From Chara braunii (Eukaryota > Streptophyta > Charophyceae > Charales > Characeae), in assembly GCA_003427395.1 (NCBI GenBank), contig BFEA01000305.1, forward strand, positions 657,744 through 678,091: DNA of 20,348 nucleotides, read 5' to 3'. This document shows, piece by piece, positions 7,376 to 16,883 of the stretch. The position numbers were made by a program, and so were the translations under genes. Below the pieces are notes generated by a model. That model saw only the letters and a list, made by a program, of their open reading frames with translations. It had not been told where the DNA came from and did no database searches. Numbering within the stretch: the first letter of the stretch is position 1; each line of letters opens with the position of its first letter.

Positions 7376-8640
7376 TCTCCTTCTCTTTTGCACGTTTTTT
7401 CTTCGGTAGATGGCACACCTTCCCCCCACTCAAAATGCGATGTCCCCATCGCACGACTAGTTCTCACTCGGAGGTACGCAACCTTTGGCCCACCAACGAG
7501 TAGGCGGATGCGGGCCCATCAACCCCAAAAAGGAAGGGTGATCAGTCCTCCCCCTGCTGATAACTCACCTCATCCCCTTGCTCCGTCAGACCTTTTGCCA
7601 CTTACGAGACGGGCGTCATTACTGAGGTGTCTCCTCACATCTGGAAGGCTGGTCCATTCCAAGCCTCCCAGGACCCCGTCTTGTCGTAAGGGCTCCCTTG
7701 CGAACCGTTCCTCCCTAATGGTAATTTTCTGGATCCGGCCTCTTCCTTTCAAGAGAGTTGGGGCTCTCAATTAGTCCACGAGTGCAGTTACGAAGACCTC
7801 GCAATTAGTCCCGAAGCGGTTGTAATGCTCCGGCGGGACGGTGTCAATGCCCCGTGGTGGTTGTGGCTTTCACCCGGTGCCACGCTCAACTCCTCCCTTT
7901 TGGACAGTGCTGCTCAACTTAACGCGAGTCGCCGTGGTCCATTCCAAGTGGCCATGCCGCCCCTCAACGACATGGCGTGTGGTTAGGGAGAACAAAAGAG
8001 ACTAGAAAAAAAGAATGGCTCTCTCGCCCATTTGGTTCCCTCACCCTTTGACGTTTAGGCGTTCAACACGAGGCGCAATTTGAACTTCCCGACTAGAGCT
8101 CGTTGTCGAGGTCAGTTCCGGACGTCCCGCACCGATCCAAGTGGTAGGTGCCTTGGTCCTTTAACCCTCATCCCCTTACAAGAAGAACAGGTCGCACTGA
8201 GACTTTTTCCCTTACAGGGATAGAGGTCTTGGGGTCGCGGTGCGAGCACCAGTATCCCCCTCCTGCTGAGGTCAAAGACTAGAAAAAGAGAAATCCATTT
8301 GAATGCTATTTTCAAGTCCATTTCAAGTTGCCTAGGGTCCCCTGCCTATGCAATGCAATATTCAATCCTCAATCATTCAATCCAATGCTATTTTCAAGGT
8401 TGATTCTCATGACTGGTCTGACAGCCTCTTATCAATAAGGCCACCCTCACGGCCGGTCTGGCGGTCATTCTCTCAATAGTCATTTCTCAAGACTGACCCT
8501 TCCGCCCACTCAATCCTCAATTTTCTCATTCCTCAACACTCAATTTTTGTGACCGTCCCAACGGTCCCTGCCCTTCTCGGCTTTAAGGCTCCGCCTTCTT
8601 TATCTTGTCCTTCTCATTCGCATTTTTCTTCCGCCCCCTT
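7376..8640. other. Unassigned spacer between tandem arrays
   Basis: No supported gene. A perfect stem TGCGATG, loop TCCC, CATCGCA lies at 7436-7453, preceded by CTTCCCCCCACTCAAAA, and is homologous to the 5880-5918 block. AGACTAGAAAAA occurs near 8000 and again near 8276. Repeated GGTCTG(A/G)C(A/G)G motifs lie at about 8410-8470. ORFs of 60-70 codons on either strand show nothing recognisable. Confidence 0.5.
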
Positions 8641-8644
8641 GGCA

Positions 8645-9110
8645 ATTTTCAGTGGTCGACCCACCGGCCTTTTCCATTTCCTCCATTCAACTCGTTGGTT
8701 ATTTCAACGACCGACCCACCAGTCTTTTCTACCTCTCTCATCCATCCTTTGGCTATATTTAATGACCGACCCACCGACCTTTTCCATTTCTCTCATCCCA
8801 TTGGCTATTTCAATGACTGACCCACAGGCCTTTCCCATCGCTCTCATCCCGTTGGCTATTTCATTGACCGACCCACCGGCCTTTCCATCTCTCTCATTCA
8901 TCCCATTGACTATTTCAATGACCGACCCACCGGACTTTTTCATCTCTCCCATCTCATTGGCTATTTCAATGACCGACCCACCGGCCTTTTCCATCTCTCT
9001 CATTCATCCCATTGGCTATTTCAATGACCGACCCACCAGCCTTTCCCATCTCTTTCATCCCATTGGCTATTTCAATGACCGACCCACCGGCCTTTTCCAT
9101 CTCCTATTAC
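8645..9110. repeat. 51/55-bp minisatellite (9 copies)
   Basis: CGACCCACC (or TGACCCACA) recurs at 8657, 8712, 8767, 8818, 8869, 8923, 8974, 9029 and 9080. Intervals are 55, 55, 51, 51, 54, 51, 55 and 51. Units read GACCGACCCACCGGCC, TTTTCCATCTCTCTCAT, CCCATTGGCTATTTCAAT; the size classes differ by a short CTCATTCATCCC versus CTCATCCC indel. The period of 51 is a multiple of three, which explains the repetitive ORFs on both strands. Confidence 0.93.
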
Positions 9111-9204
9111 TCATTCCAGCTCATCCTCAATCAACCTTTCTTAATTAAATATGCATGGGACCCCAGTGCCTATTTCAAAAGGAATAACCCTTGTTAGGGG
9201 TCAT

Positions 9205-9490
9205 TCCCGAACAACCTGGTTAGGGTCGTTCTTTTCCATTCTCAAGTCGAACAGCCTGGTTAGGGTCATTCCTTTCCATTCTCAAGTCGAACAGCCTGGT
9301 TAGGGTCATTCTTTTCCATTCTCAAGTCGATCGGCCTGGTTAGGGTCATTCCTTTCCATTCTCAAGTCGAACAGCCTGGTTAGGGTCATTCTTTTCCATT
9401 CTCAAGTCGAACGGCCTGGTTAGGGTCATTCCTTTCCATTCTCAAGTCGAATAGCCTGGTTAGGGTCATTCCTTTCCATTCTCAAGGTTA
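9205..9490. repeat. 40-bp minisatellite (7 copies)
   Basis: CCTGGTTAGGGTC recurs at exactly 9215, 9255, 9295, 9335, 9375, 9415 and 9455, followed by ATTC(C/T)TTTCCATTCTCAAG. Very low divergence makes this the youngest-looking array in the window. It is preceded by an imperfect stem, GGAATAACCC/GGGTCATTCC, near 9180-9208. Confidence 0.95.
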
Positions 9491-9584
9491 GTGTCCGAGG
9501 GGGTGGGCCTCGAGGTTACGGATCCCATTTCTGTCTTGGAGGTTAGAAGGTGGTCATCTCATCTTTTGCGTGTTGTTCTCTTTC

Positions 9585-9675
9585 TTTCATTTCTCACAGT
9601 AATGTACTATCCATTCCATTTCTCACAGTAATGTACTATCCATTCAATTTCTCACAGTGACGTACCATCCATTGC
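9585..9675. repeat. 29-bp tandem repeat (3 copies)
   Basis: TTCTCACAGTAATGTACTAT recurs at 9591, 9620 and 9649, with the third copy reading GTGACGTACCAT. Confidence 0.9.
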
Positions 9676-10240
9676 GTACACCCGACTTAGTGTCTAGCAC
9701 TCGAGTTGGGGCTCGCGACCCCAAGCAACACTAACGCACCCGGCCGTTCATCCATAATAAAAGACAAAATCGCCCCTTTCATTTTCACTCTTCCTGATCT
9801 CCTGGTTTCGGCTTATTCTCAGTCTCATTCACGACTCAGTTGGATTAGGCTCCTAAGGAAGGAGTGTTCTTCACGCCCCTTAACCCATAGGTTCCCTAAC
9901 CTCTCTTGTACTCGACCAATCACTCAATGTCATGGTTTGCTCGTCAATCCGTACTCAAGGTTTTCCCCTCTCAAAAGCATAATCCTTGTTCCATCCAAAA
10001 TTCACAATACGCCTTCTCCCAATTAGTCTCATCCCAAATTCCATGTCTTTGTCTTAGGTACCCAAAGTAGCTCATCCCAAAAAGTAGCCTCCAAAAACTA
10101 TCTTCTATCTTATCGTGACACAGCCTTAGCTGGCCCTCTTTTCACTTCATCCTTAGCAAGCTTGCCCATACTATACACGTTCTCGGCATTCTCATATCTC
10201 TGCAGACAGAAAGCAGCGATCCTTTTCAGTGCTAAGTCAA
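9676..10240. other. Unassigned stretch before ORF-X
   Basis: No supported gene. One short stem TTGGGG, 7-nt loop, CCCCAA lies at 9706-9724. The 106-codon plus-strand ORF here has no recognisable motif and no neighbours on that strand. On the minus strand this is the 3' flank of ORF-X. Confidence 0.5.
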
Positions 10241-10243
10241 CAC

Positions 10244-11212
10244 CTAGTTCCTATTACTGCCTTGCGCCTCATCTCGCCCAGTTCCTTGTCCACCCCGTTC
10301 CTCGGCAGGCTTCCTAACCCCCAGGCCGTAGGTCTCGATCTCCCTTTTCATCCTTACAATTTTACGCAACTCTGCCTCGTTGAAAAAATCCAGTGGTGTG
10401 GCTTCCACCCCTGCCCTTGCGAGTTCCCGAGTCTTGATAATCCATTCGTGCCTGATTACATTGGTCCAGTGCTGAAACCAATGACTGGGCGTTGGCCCAA
10501 ACTCGTCCTCCCATCTGAAAGCCCCATCGCCCGGTTGGTGCATCGGAGACCGCCCCTCTTCCCTAGGCCTTGAGATCTCATCCCTCTCATCCCCGCTGCT
10601 GATTTCTATGACTTATTGCACATCCTCCTCCTCGTCCTCCTTGTCTTCAGTCTGTATGGGGCTATACTCACCAGAAAGGTTCTTTGGATCGTAGGTAAAA
10701 GGGATCTTTGTCCCCGTCCCATACCCCTCGCAACTACCGTGACCGCTTCGTCCTTCAAGCGGACTCTCCGTTTTCTCCTCGTCCTCCTCACGTTCGTCGC
10801 GCATACCTTGTCCCCCCTCGCTTTCCCCATGCCAAGTCTCACGTGGCTCGCCCCTGTTGGCCCCTTCCTCGTTAGAGACCCGAGCCTTATCACCCATTTC
10901 TGTGTTGCCTCGTTCTTCCACATTTGCCCTTCCCTTTTCGCCCTCACTGTCAGATGATATCTCTATACCTTCTCCCTTGCGGAGGGGTGAAGGTTTCCTA
11001 CACAAGCATTTTCTTCCACCCCTGCCTACCACTGGTCTGCCCATGAGCCCAATGTACAATTTTCTCTTTGTTGTCCTCCTCCCTTGGCTTGGTCCCGCTT
11101 CTTCCCCTCCGGTAGGCCTGTTGATCGCCCCGCTGTCGTTCTCGTTGCCGATTCCATTTTTGTTTTTTCTCGTTTTACTCCTAAGCCCTGTATAGCAAAA
11201 CAACACCCGCAA
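10244..11212 (-). pseudogene. ORF-X: unidentified protein downstream of integrase, one in-frame stop
   Basis: A minus-strand frame from 11218 to a TAG at 10244, broken by one TAA at 10613-10615; both halves are in the same frame. The N-terminal half is charged and low in complexity (Arg/Lys-rich, then runs such as DEREEDEEKTE and EDKEDEEEDVQ). The C-terminal half looks globular and contains SHWFQHWTNVIRHEWIIK, TPLDFFNEAELRKIVRMKRE and IETYGLG. The first in-frame ATG is at 11044; the frame upstream lacks ATG, and a different frame (to 11226) competes there, so the start is uncertain. It lies about 300 bp after the integrase end, the position where some gypsy elements carry an extra or envelope-like gene. 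No signal peptide or membrane segment is visible, so envelope is not supported. I do not recognise the family. Confidence 0.55.
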
Positions 11213-11231
11213 TGTCCCTCACACACTCGCG

Positions 11232-11246
11232 CCTTCCCCCCCCCTT
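11232..11246 (-). other. Purine run resembling a polypurine tract
   Basis: The minus strand reads AAGGGGGGGGGAAGG. Such tracts prime plus-strand synthesis just before a 3' LTR. Here the tract lies before ORF-X and after a TATA box, and the sequence that follows could not be matched to a second LTR, so the role is only a possibility. Confidence 0.25.
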
Positions 11247-11296
11247 AGGCCGGTAGACATTCCCAAAATGCACCCAGTATCCCTCGCATCACGCCC

Positions 11297-11304
11297 CTTT
11301 TATA
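11297..11304 (-). promoter_or_regulatory. TATA box upstream of ORF-X
   Basis: The minus strand reads TGTATAAAAGGGGC, a canonical TATAAAAG. It is about 80-90 bp upstream of the opening of the ORF-X frame and about 220 bp after the integrase stop. It could drive a separate ORF-X transcript, or be the U3 TATA of an LTR lying between pol and ORF-X. Confidence 0.45.
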
Positions 11305-11525
11305 CATGTGAATACGTCGTTTGTGATGACCCCATATTTTTCTCGTAAAAAACTACGGTATAATGCCCCAAACATCCCTTCCCGTTATCACACAAGCCAG
11401 ATATTGCAAACCCCCAGTCATGCTGCCTTCCAACCTCAGTCGGTCCAAGCCAAAGCGCCAGTCCCAAAAAATGACAGTCCTACGAACATGGTTAGAGACA
11501 AACCATAGTGTGGGCAAGGCTGTGG

Positions 11526-12239
11526 TTAGTCTTTAGCTTGTAGCTCATCTGTTTCCTTATCTTCGGCCTCCTGAAGCCATTGTTCCACCGAGTCCCGACT
11601 TAGAAACCTGACCAGTCGTTGCCCCGGGAAGGGCCCTTTCAATCCAGTCCCATTAAAATCTTCCAGTTCGAAGGTGTTCAGTCTCACCTGCTTGGCGACC
11701 CGGTAGGGGCCTTTGAACCTCCTTCCCAACTGTCCCGACCAAGTACTTTCTAGTGCCGAGTTCCTTCGCAATACCATCTCCCACACCTGAAGTGGCTCCT
11801 TTCTGACATTCTTAACCTGGTCCCACCTTGATTTGTCCGTCATTCTGCTATCCAGCACCCGGTTGGCGATGTCCTCCATGACCTCCTCATTCTTAAGGAT
11901 TTGTTGACATTTTGCCTCGATTAATTCGTCAGTGGTTATTTGCGGATCATCATCTAACCTATTCCAGGCAGGTACCAAGGCTTCCACAGGAAATTCGATC
12001 TCTTTTCCGTACCAAAGCTCTGTCGGGATACATCCTGTTGTCCTTTTAGGAGTCATATTCTCCGCAAAGACAGTCTGCTTAAGACACCTAGGCCAGTTCC
12101 CCAGATGGTCTGCTGCGAGCTTTGCAATCGTGTTCTTCAAGGTTCGGTGCCCCCTTTCCACAGATGCATTGGCCTCAGGGTGATATGGCTCGATGAGTTT
12201 GATCGGAACGCAGAGTCCCTTAAGCATCCCCAATACTTC
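11526..12239 (-). pseudogene. Integrase, C-terminal part of core plus GPY/F domain
   Basis: In frame with the preceding piece but separated from it by a TAA at 12240-12242. Numbered from the TTG at 12233, it carries the third catalytic residue in PEANASVERGHRTLKN (Glu27). The rest of the integrase core follows (TTGCIPTELWYGKE), then the C-terminal module with RRFKGPYRVA (GPY at about 175-177) and GPFPGQRLVRF. Integrase inserts the element's cDNA into host DNA in the nucleus. The frame ends at a stop at 11526-11528, and no chromodomain follows. It is only functional if joined to the upstream half, which the stop prevents. Confidence 0.88.
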
Positions 12240-13934
12240 TTAGTTCACAAATTCCGTCTCATTGTCTGCTATAAACCTCCTGACGAACGGATCCCTTAAG
12301 TATAAGTCTTCTATCCAGTCCGCCACACTCTTCCCTGTCTTTTTCTTGAGGGCGACTGCCTCCACGAACCCACTCAAGTTGTCTCGCGCATCCAGGATAT
12401 ACCTGTACCCATCCGTTGATACAGGCATGACTGCAAGGTCGAGGTGGACCAGATGTCCCGGTCCTAGCACCCGTGTTGGTCTAAGCGGCTCGAAGACTCG
12501 TACCGAGCTTCGTTCTTGGCAAATAAGGCAAGTCTGGCAGTATATGGCGACCATGTCTGCCATGCCTGGCCAATAATAGAGCGGTGTTATCTTTGCAAGT
12601 GTTCCTTTGGACGACCGATGACCTCTAGCTAATCCATCGTGCATTGTCTGGATAACGTCTACTTGCCTAGACCTTCTGCACACAACCCTTCTAGGCATAG
12701 CACCTTCCTCCCTTCGGAACAAATGCCCGCCCCTTAGGACGTACCTTTCGGCCTCTTCTTTTGCCTTAATACTTACTTCTGTAGGTTGTTTGTTTCCTAC
12801 CAACAACAAATCGATCTCCCGAAAGAGCCCTTCGTAGGATTGGACATAGAAAAACTCCTCTCCTTCCTTGCCCCCATCCTTTCCTTCCTGCATCTGATTT
12901 ACCACCCATCGCAACTCTTTCCTTTCCCAAGATTCCACTAAACTCACCACTGCTTCCCGGCCTCCTTCGACCGCCATTGCTATTAGCTCCTCTTTCGGTC
13001 CTACTATCGCTCTCCATGAGTCATTTTCTTCTCTGTGTCCTCGAGTGGTGACTGGTCTTTCTGTCAGCTCTGTTACTACGGTGGGTGCCCCCTTCTCCAA
13101 AGTCTGGATCAATAGTCCTCCCGATGTGCATCCCTCGCTCATCATTTCGTTATCCACCACGAGAGTCTCTCCTTCGTATTCGAGGAAGGCGTCTATGGGC
13201 TCTGCATCCTCCATCCCTTTGGGAGTTATGCAAACCCGACTCAGCCCATTTGCCTTGTTGCGGATTCCAGCAATCCGTTCAATCTTGTAATCGAACTGCC
13301 AGATGAATCCTACCCATCTCCCTGCCGTCGGATCTATAGAACTGTAATTCTTTAGAGTCTTTGCGACATTCGTCGGATCGATCCTTAAGATGAACCGCCT
13401 CCCAAATAGGTAGGCCTGGAAGGTCTTAAGGCAACGCAGGATGGCTAGGACTTCTTTCTTGAATTGCGAGTACCGCCGTTCTACGGAGTTCAGGGTTTTA
13501 CTTTCGAACCTAATCGGCCTCTCTTTTCCTCCCTCATCCCTTTGAATCAACACACCTCCTACGACCAAAGGTCCTCCATCCGTCTCTAGGATGAAGGGTC
13601 GTCTCACTTCGTCATTAAAACAAGGCGCGGACAGGGTGACTGTCTCAGATGTCAATACGTCCTTCAGCCTTTGGACAACTCCTTCTCGCTCCTCCGTCCA
13701 ATCCATGGTTCCTTCTTCCCTGATCATAGCCCGGATAGGCTCAGCAATTTTGGCAAGGTTCTTAATGAAGATCCTCCAAAAGCCGACTACGCCTAGGAAT
13801 GCCCTTACCTCCGTTGTCGTGCGCAACGGTGTCGGCCATTGTGATATCTTGTCGGTTTTTGCCGGATCAGGCTTCCTGCCGTAAGCACCGCAACGAAATC
13901 CTAGTATAGTTACCTCCGGTACTGCTAGGATACT
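12240..13934 (-). pseudogene. RT connection, RNase H and N-terminal half of integrase
   Basis: The frame is open from a TAG at 13935-13937; the first in-frame residues include VTILGFRCGAYGRKPDP and then EVRAFLGVVGFWRIFIKN, the RT thumb/connection. Numbered from 13826, RNase H acidic sites are Asp83 (ILETDGG), Glu125 (QFKKEVLAIL) and Asp150 (LRIDPTN). The fourth site reads KANGLSRV with Asn193 where Asp is usual (ADxLSR). Integrase follows with a zinc-binding HHCC (His396, His403, Cys433, Cys436; YYWPGM between) and the first two catalytic Asp residues (HLDLAV Asp463, IADNETEFVN Asp521). About 180 residues between RNase H and the zinc finger have no recognised domain, and no second RNase H is visible. 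It stops at TAA 12240-12242 inside the integrase core. Confidence 0.88.
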
Positions 13935-14707
13935 CTAGCCGTAATGTTGTATACTAGGAAAAGTCGGAGTAGATCCTTGATGTCCTGCCGGTGGTCCCAC
14001 ATAAAACGTCGGATCCCTGGCAGGACTTCCGTCTCATCCTTCTCCTGCGCGTCTTTGATCGGATTGTCATCGATGTAAGGTTCACATTTCTCTAGGAACA
14101 TGTCCCCAGCCACAGCGAGCATTCTGCGTTGCGCTTCGGCCACCACGTTTGTGAATCCCATAGGTGTCACTTGCATCTGTAGCTGGCCTACGGGGGTGTG
14201 CATAGCAGTGTATGGTCTGTCCCGAACATCCAATGGAAGTTGGTCGTACCCTAAGTACAGATCTATCAGGGAGTAAATGCTCCGACCGGCGTGCGATTCT
14301 ACTAATAACTCAGCCTGAGGTAGCGAGCCAGCATCCCGGATGGTTACCACATTCAACTTCTGCAGGTCCTGAATCCACCTTAGTGTCTTGTTAGGCTTCC
14401 GAAAGACGAACCACCGATTTGCGTATGGCGATGTCGTAGGCTCTGCAACGAAGGAGTCCATCTTCGCTCGGAGGAGGTCTGTTACTTTTCCTGCTATCCC
14501 AAATTCATAGGATGACCCCTTATCATTCCAGCACTCATGTTCTACCGTGTGGATTCTGAACAGAGGGATCAACTTCGCATCCATTCGTCCCTTCTGGTGA
14601 TCACTAAAGGCAAATGTCAGGTGAAACTTCTGGCAGGTCCTTTTGATCATGCGGGTTTCTTCTTCCGTTAAGAACCCGTCTATCCTATCTTCATTGTGTC
14701 TGCTACC
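13925..14707 (-). pseudogene. Reverse transcriptase, fingers and palm
   Basis: The frame is open from a TGA at 14708-14710; the ATG at 14650 is internal, since the coding-like text DGFLTEEETR precedes it. Numbered from 14650, it has WFVFRKPNKTLRWIQDLQKLN (79-100), motif A SLIDLYLGYDQLPL (Asp130), motif B TPMGFTNVVAEAQRRM, and motif C PYIDDNPIKD with the catalytic Asp pair at 194-195. Both metal-binding sites are therefore present. YIDD replaces the more usual F/YxDD of other gypsy groups, and the motif B sequence is atypical. The frame runs into a TAG at 13925-13927 just after YNITAR; the continuation lies one base out of register. RT copies genomic RNA into cDNA inside the capsid. Confidence 0.9.
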
Positions 14708-14881
14708 TCATCTGGTATCCGATGTCCCTCCGTCGCCCTTCTTTCTCGGATCACTCGAAGGACCTCTTCCTCCTTCTCCATAGCCTCTTCCTTTGACGCC
14801 TCTAGCAGGATCGAGACCGGTTTTGTTTTCTTCCCTACCGTCTTGTACTTTCGAACACTTCCTTCCGGGATCTTTCTCCTA
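14687..14881 (-). pseudogene. Protease-RT linker piece in a third frame
   Basis: Between the end of the protease frame (TAG 14835-14837) and the start of the RT frame, a third minus-strand frame is open. It reads RRKIPEGSVRKYKTVGKK, then SILLEASKEEAMEKEEEV and RERRATEGHRIPDEVADT before a TAG near 14689. Its charged, helical composition and its position make it the likely linker. It implies one frameshift near 14870-14890 and another near 14690-14705. Confidence 0.65.
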
Positions 14882-15951
14882 AAAAATGAACAGTCGGGAT
14901 TGCCCTCGTCGCCTCTACGACTCGTGGTTGAATACTAACTAGTTTCCCATTCAGGCAATACCCCTTTTGCACCTCCCTTTCGTACTTGGCCAAGGCTGTC
15001 GAATCCACTCTCACCTTGTGGTATTTGAGGGCCTTGATGAGTTGCAATAGATCGGGGATCTCGAGTGTGATTTCCAGCACGTCTATGCGTACTTCTTTCC
15101 GTTTGGGCAGGCTAGCACCAAGTTCGACCTCTGACTCCTTTTCCGCTACCATAACACCTAGAACTTCGTCCTCCTGCCTCCTCTTCTTCTGGGGCAGGCC
15201 CATCTTGATCCACTCCTTTTTGTTGAATGCTTCCTCAATCATGATTTCTACCCTTTCTCTCATTGCGAAAGCCCCTTTCCGTGTGCTATCCTCGAACGAC
15301 GGCGACCATGTTGCCAATTTCCCCTTCAGGGGGTCTCCTCCCGTTCCAAGGAGTCGAAGGACCTCTCCCCGGCCAGTCACAGGGTCCTCTATGTCTACCA
15401 TGTACGAGCCATCGTGCAAGTGCCTGCCTATCATCTCTACGTTCGCGCACCACGGTCTTCCGAGGATTATGTCGTGGTCCATTTCCTCCATTACAGTCAT
15501 CCACTGAAACGACCAGATCGATTCCCTGACCCCTGCCTTCACAGCACACTTCGTGACGTACCCAGCGAACGGAATTTCCCCGCCAGCTCCTCGGATGCTC
15601 CCTGTTACTTCCTTGTTCACCGTACATCCCGTGATCGTTGCGAAATCTCTCCTTATAAGAGTGATTTCTGCTCCCCCATCTACTAATGCGTCGGTGTGAT
15701 GACTCCTGATCTCGATTTTCAATTTCCCTACGGGTAGCGCATGAAAGCTAAGCTTCGTCCCGGGTGGTGATCTCATGACTTCGCCGCCCTCTCGGCCGGG
15801 CAAGCTCAAACGAATGTCTGCAGGCCCTTTCGAGATCCTCCAAGTCTCCGTGACTCCTCTGAAGGTTAGCCACTTCTTGTGGAGCTTCCTCCTCCCTCTC
15901 CCCTTCTGGTAATTCGGGGTTGTCGCCTATTTCTACTCGCCTCCGAGTCAA
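14835..15951 (-). pseudogene. Gag-pol junction and aspartic protease
   Basis: The first part (15951 to about 15800) reads LTRRRVEIGDNPELPEGERE in one frame; the protease proper continues from about 15800 in another. Numbered from 15809, the retropepsin active site is ALVDGGAEITLI (Asp44), with DGG where D-S/T-G is usual. The second conserved strand is HDIILGRPW (112-120). The product cleaves the Gag-Pol precursor and acts as a homodimer. After ILGRPW there is a long charged tail to the TAG at 14835, beyond which the linker continues in another frame. DGG may be a lineage feature or damage; nothing here decides that. Confidence 0.8.
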
Positions 15952-16844
15952 CAGTTGTTGAGCCCCTTGAGCAACCTAGGGCTAGCATGCAGCATGGTCT
16001 GAAAAGACACCGACACCATGGTTCCTAGTAACTTGCTAATAGTGTCGTCGAGCTCAGGCAAGGTCAAGATCGGAATTTGATACCTAAACTTCTTCTTGGC
16101 GGCGGTAGCCTTGTCCGAAGGCTCCTCTTCCCTAGGCTTCCCGTAGACTTTCTCTGGTTCCTCGGCCTCAGGCTCTGCCTGGGGTTCGGAGCTTCCAGCG
16201 ACCTCCTCCATAATGGTGTCACAGTTAATCCTTCTCCTGGCCGTTCCCAATCGAGTGGTTGCATTCACCCTATCATGTCCGTCGCTTTCCAAAATAAAGT
16301 TGGTCTGCGGCCCGCGCCCCCGGAGCTGATCCCAGATGATCTCGCCCACCAGTTCGGCTTCTACGGCTGTTATTTCTAGACCGTTGAGCATGATAATAGC
16401 TCGCCGCATCCCTCCTGGTGAGTTCCAATTCACCCGTTCTCCTTGCGGTCCAAATATCTCCCCCTTTAACGACCTCGTACACCTTCTTTTCAGAATATCA
16501 TGGTTGAGCTTTGGGCATGCGCGCACATAATGTCCTATCGCGGTGCTGTACTTGCATTGCTCGTTAGCAGGATCTCTCCGTTCAAATCTCCGGTTTGCTA
16601 CACCTGGCGGGACCACAGCTTCCTGGGGAGGGAGGGCAGGTCGGGATACTTGCGCTTGCATAACCATTAGCGCGCCTTCCATCCTTTCAATCTTATTGTC
16701 GACCCCGTGCACCCGTTCATGTAGACTTTCAATCCCCTTCTTTACCTTGTCACCCGTCCTACCGGTCAGATCTATGATCTCTCCTTCCTTGAGCAAGGCC
16801 AACGTCTCCGTTACTACCAGTTTCTCAGTCAGATCCGTTACCAT
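15948..16844 (-). pseudogene. Gag, nucleocapsid part with altered zinc knuckle
   Basis: In the same frame as the capsid piece, separated only by TAA 16884-16886; the 13 codons between that stop and the ATG at 16844 are open. Numbered from 16844, a coiled, charged N-terminal part precedes a zinc knuckle, CKYSTAIGHYVRAC (97-110). Its spacing C-x2-S-x4-H-x4-C has Ser100 where the second Cys should be, so metal binding is probably lost. Downstream are GERVNWNSPGGMRRAIIMLN and a C-terminal LPELDDTISKLLGTMVSVSF block. It ends at TGA 15948-15950; the next coding piece is in the -1 frame and begins within the same bases. Confidence 0.8.
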
Positions 16845-16883
16845 GCTAAAATCAACATCCCGCGTGTTTACGAACTTGCTCGT

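Noticed and set aside
7103-7774. 223-codon plus-strand ORF
   Set aside because: It spans the N join and the 65-bp array and then unrelated spacer, so its length depends on an assembly artefact.
8549-9148. 199-codon plus-strand ORF and 99-codon minus-strand ORF with repeated peptides
   Set aside because: The minisatellite period of 51 is a multiple of three, which keeps frames open on both strands; there is no independent coding evidence.
9205-9490. GGTTAGGGTC motifs as telomeric repeats
   Set aside because: TTAGGGT occurs once per 40-bp unit and is not in tandem, so it is not a telomeric array.
10616-11195. Plus-strand ORFs of about 113 codons opposite ORF-X
   Set aside because: They are antisense shadows of the charged, low-complexity minus-strand frame.
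10613-11212. ORF-X as an envelope gene
   Set aside because: It has the position of an env-like gene, but no signal peptide, membrane segment or cysteine pattern is visible.
13925-14710. Spliced intron between protease and RT, as in Ogre elements
   Set aside because: Open, coding-like text continues across 14687-14881 in a third frame, so frameshifts explain the gap without an intron.
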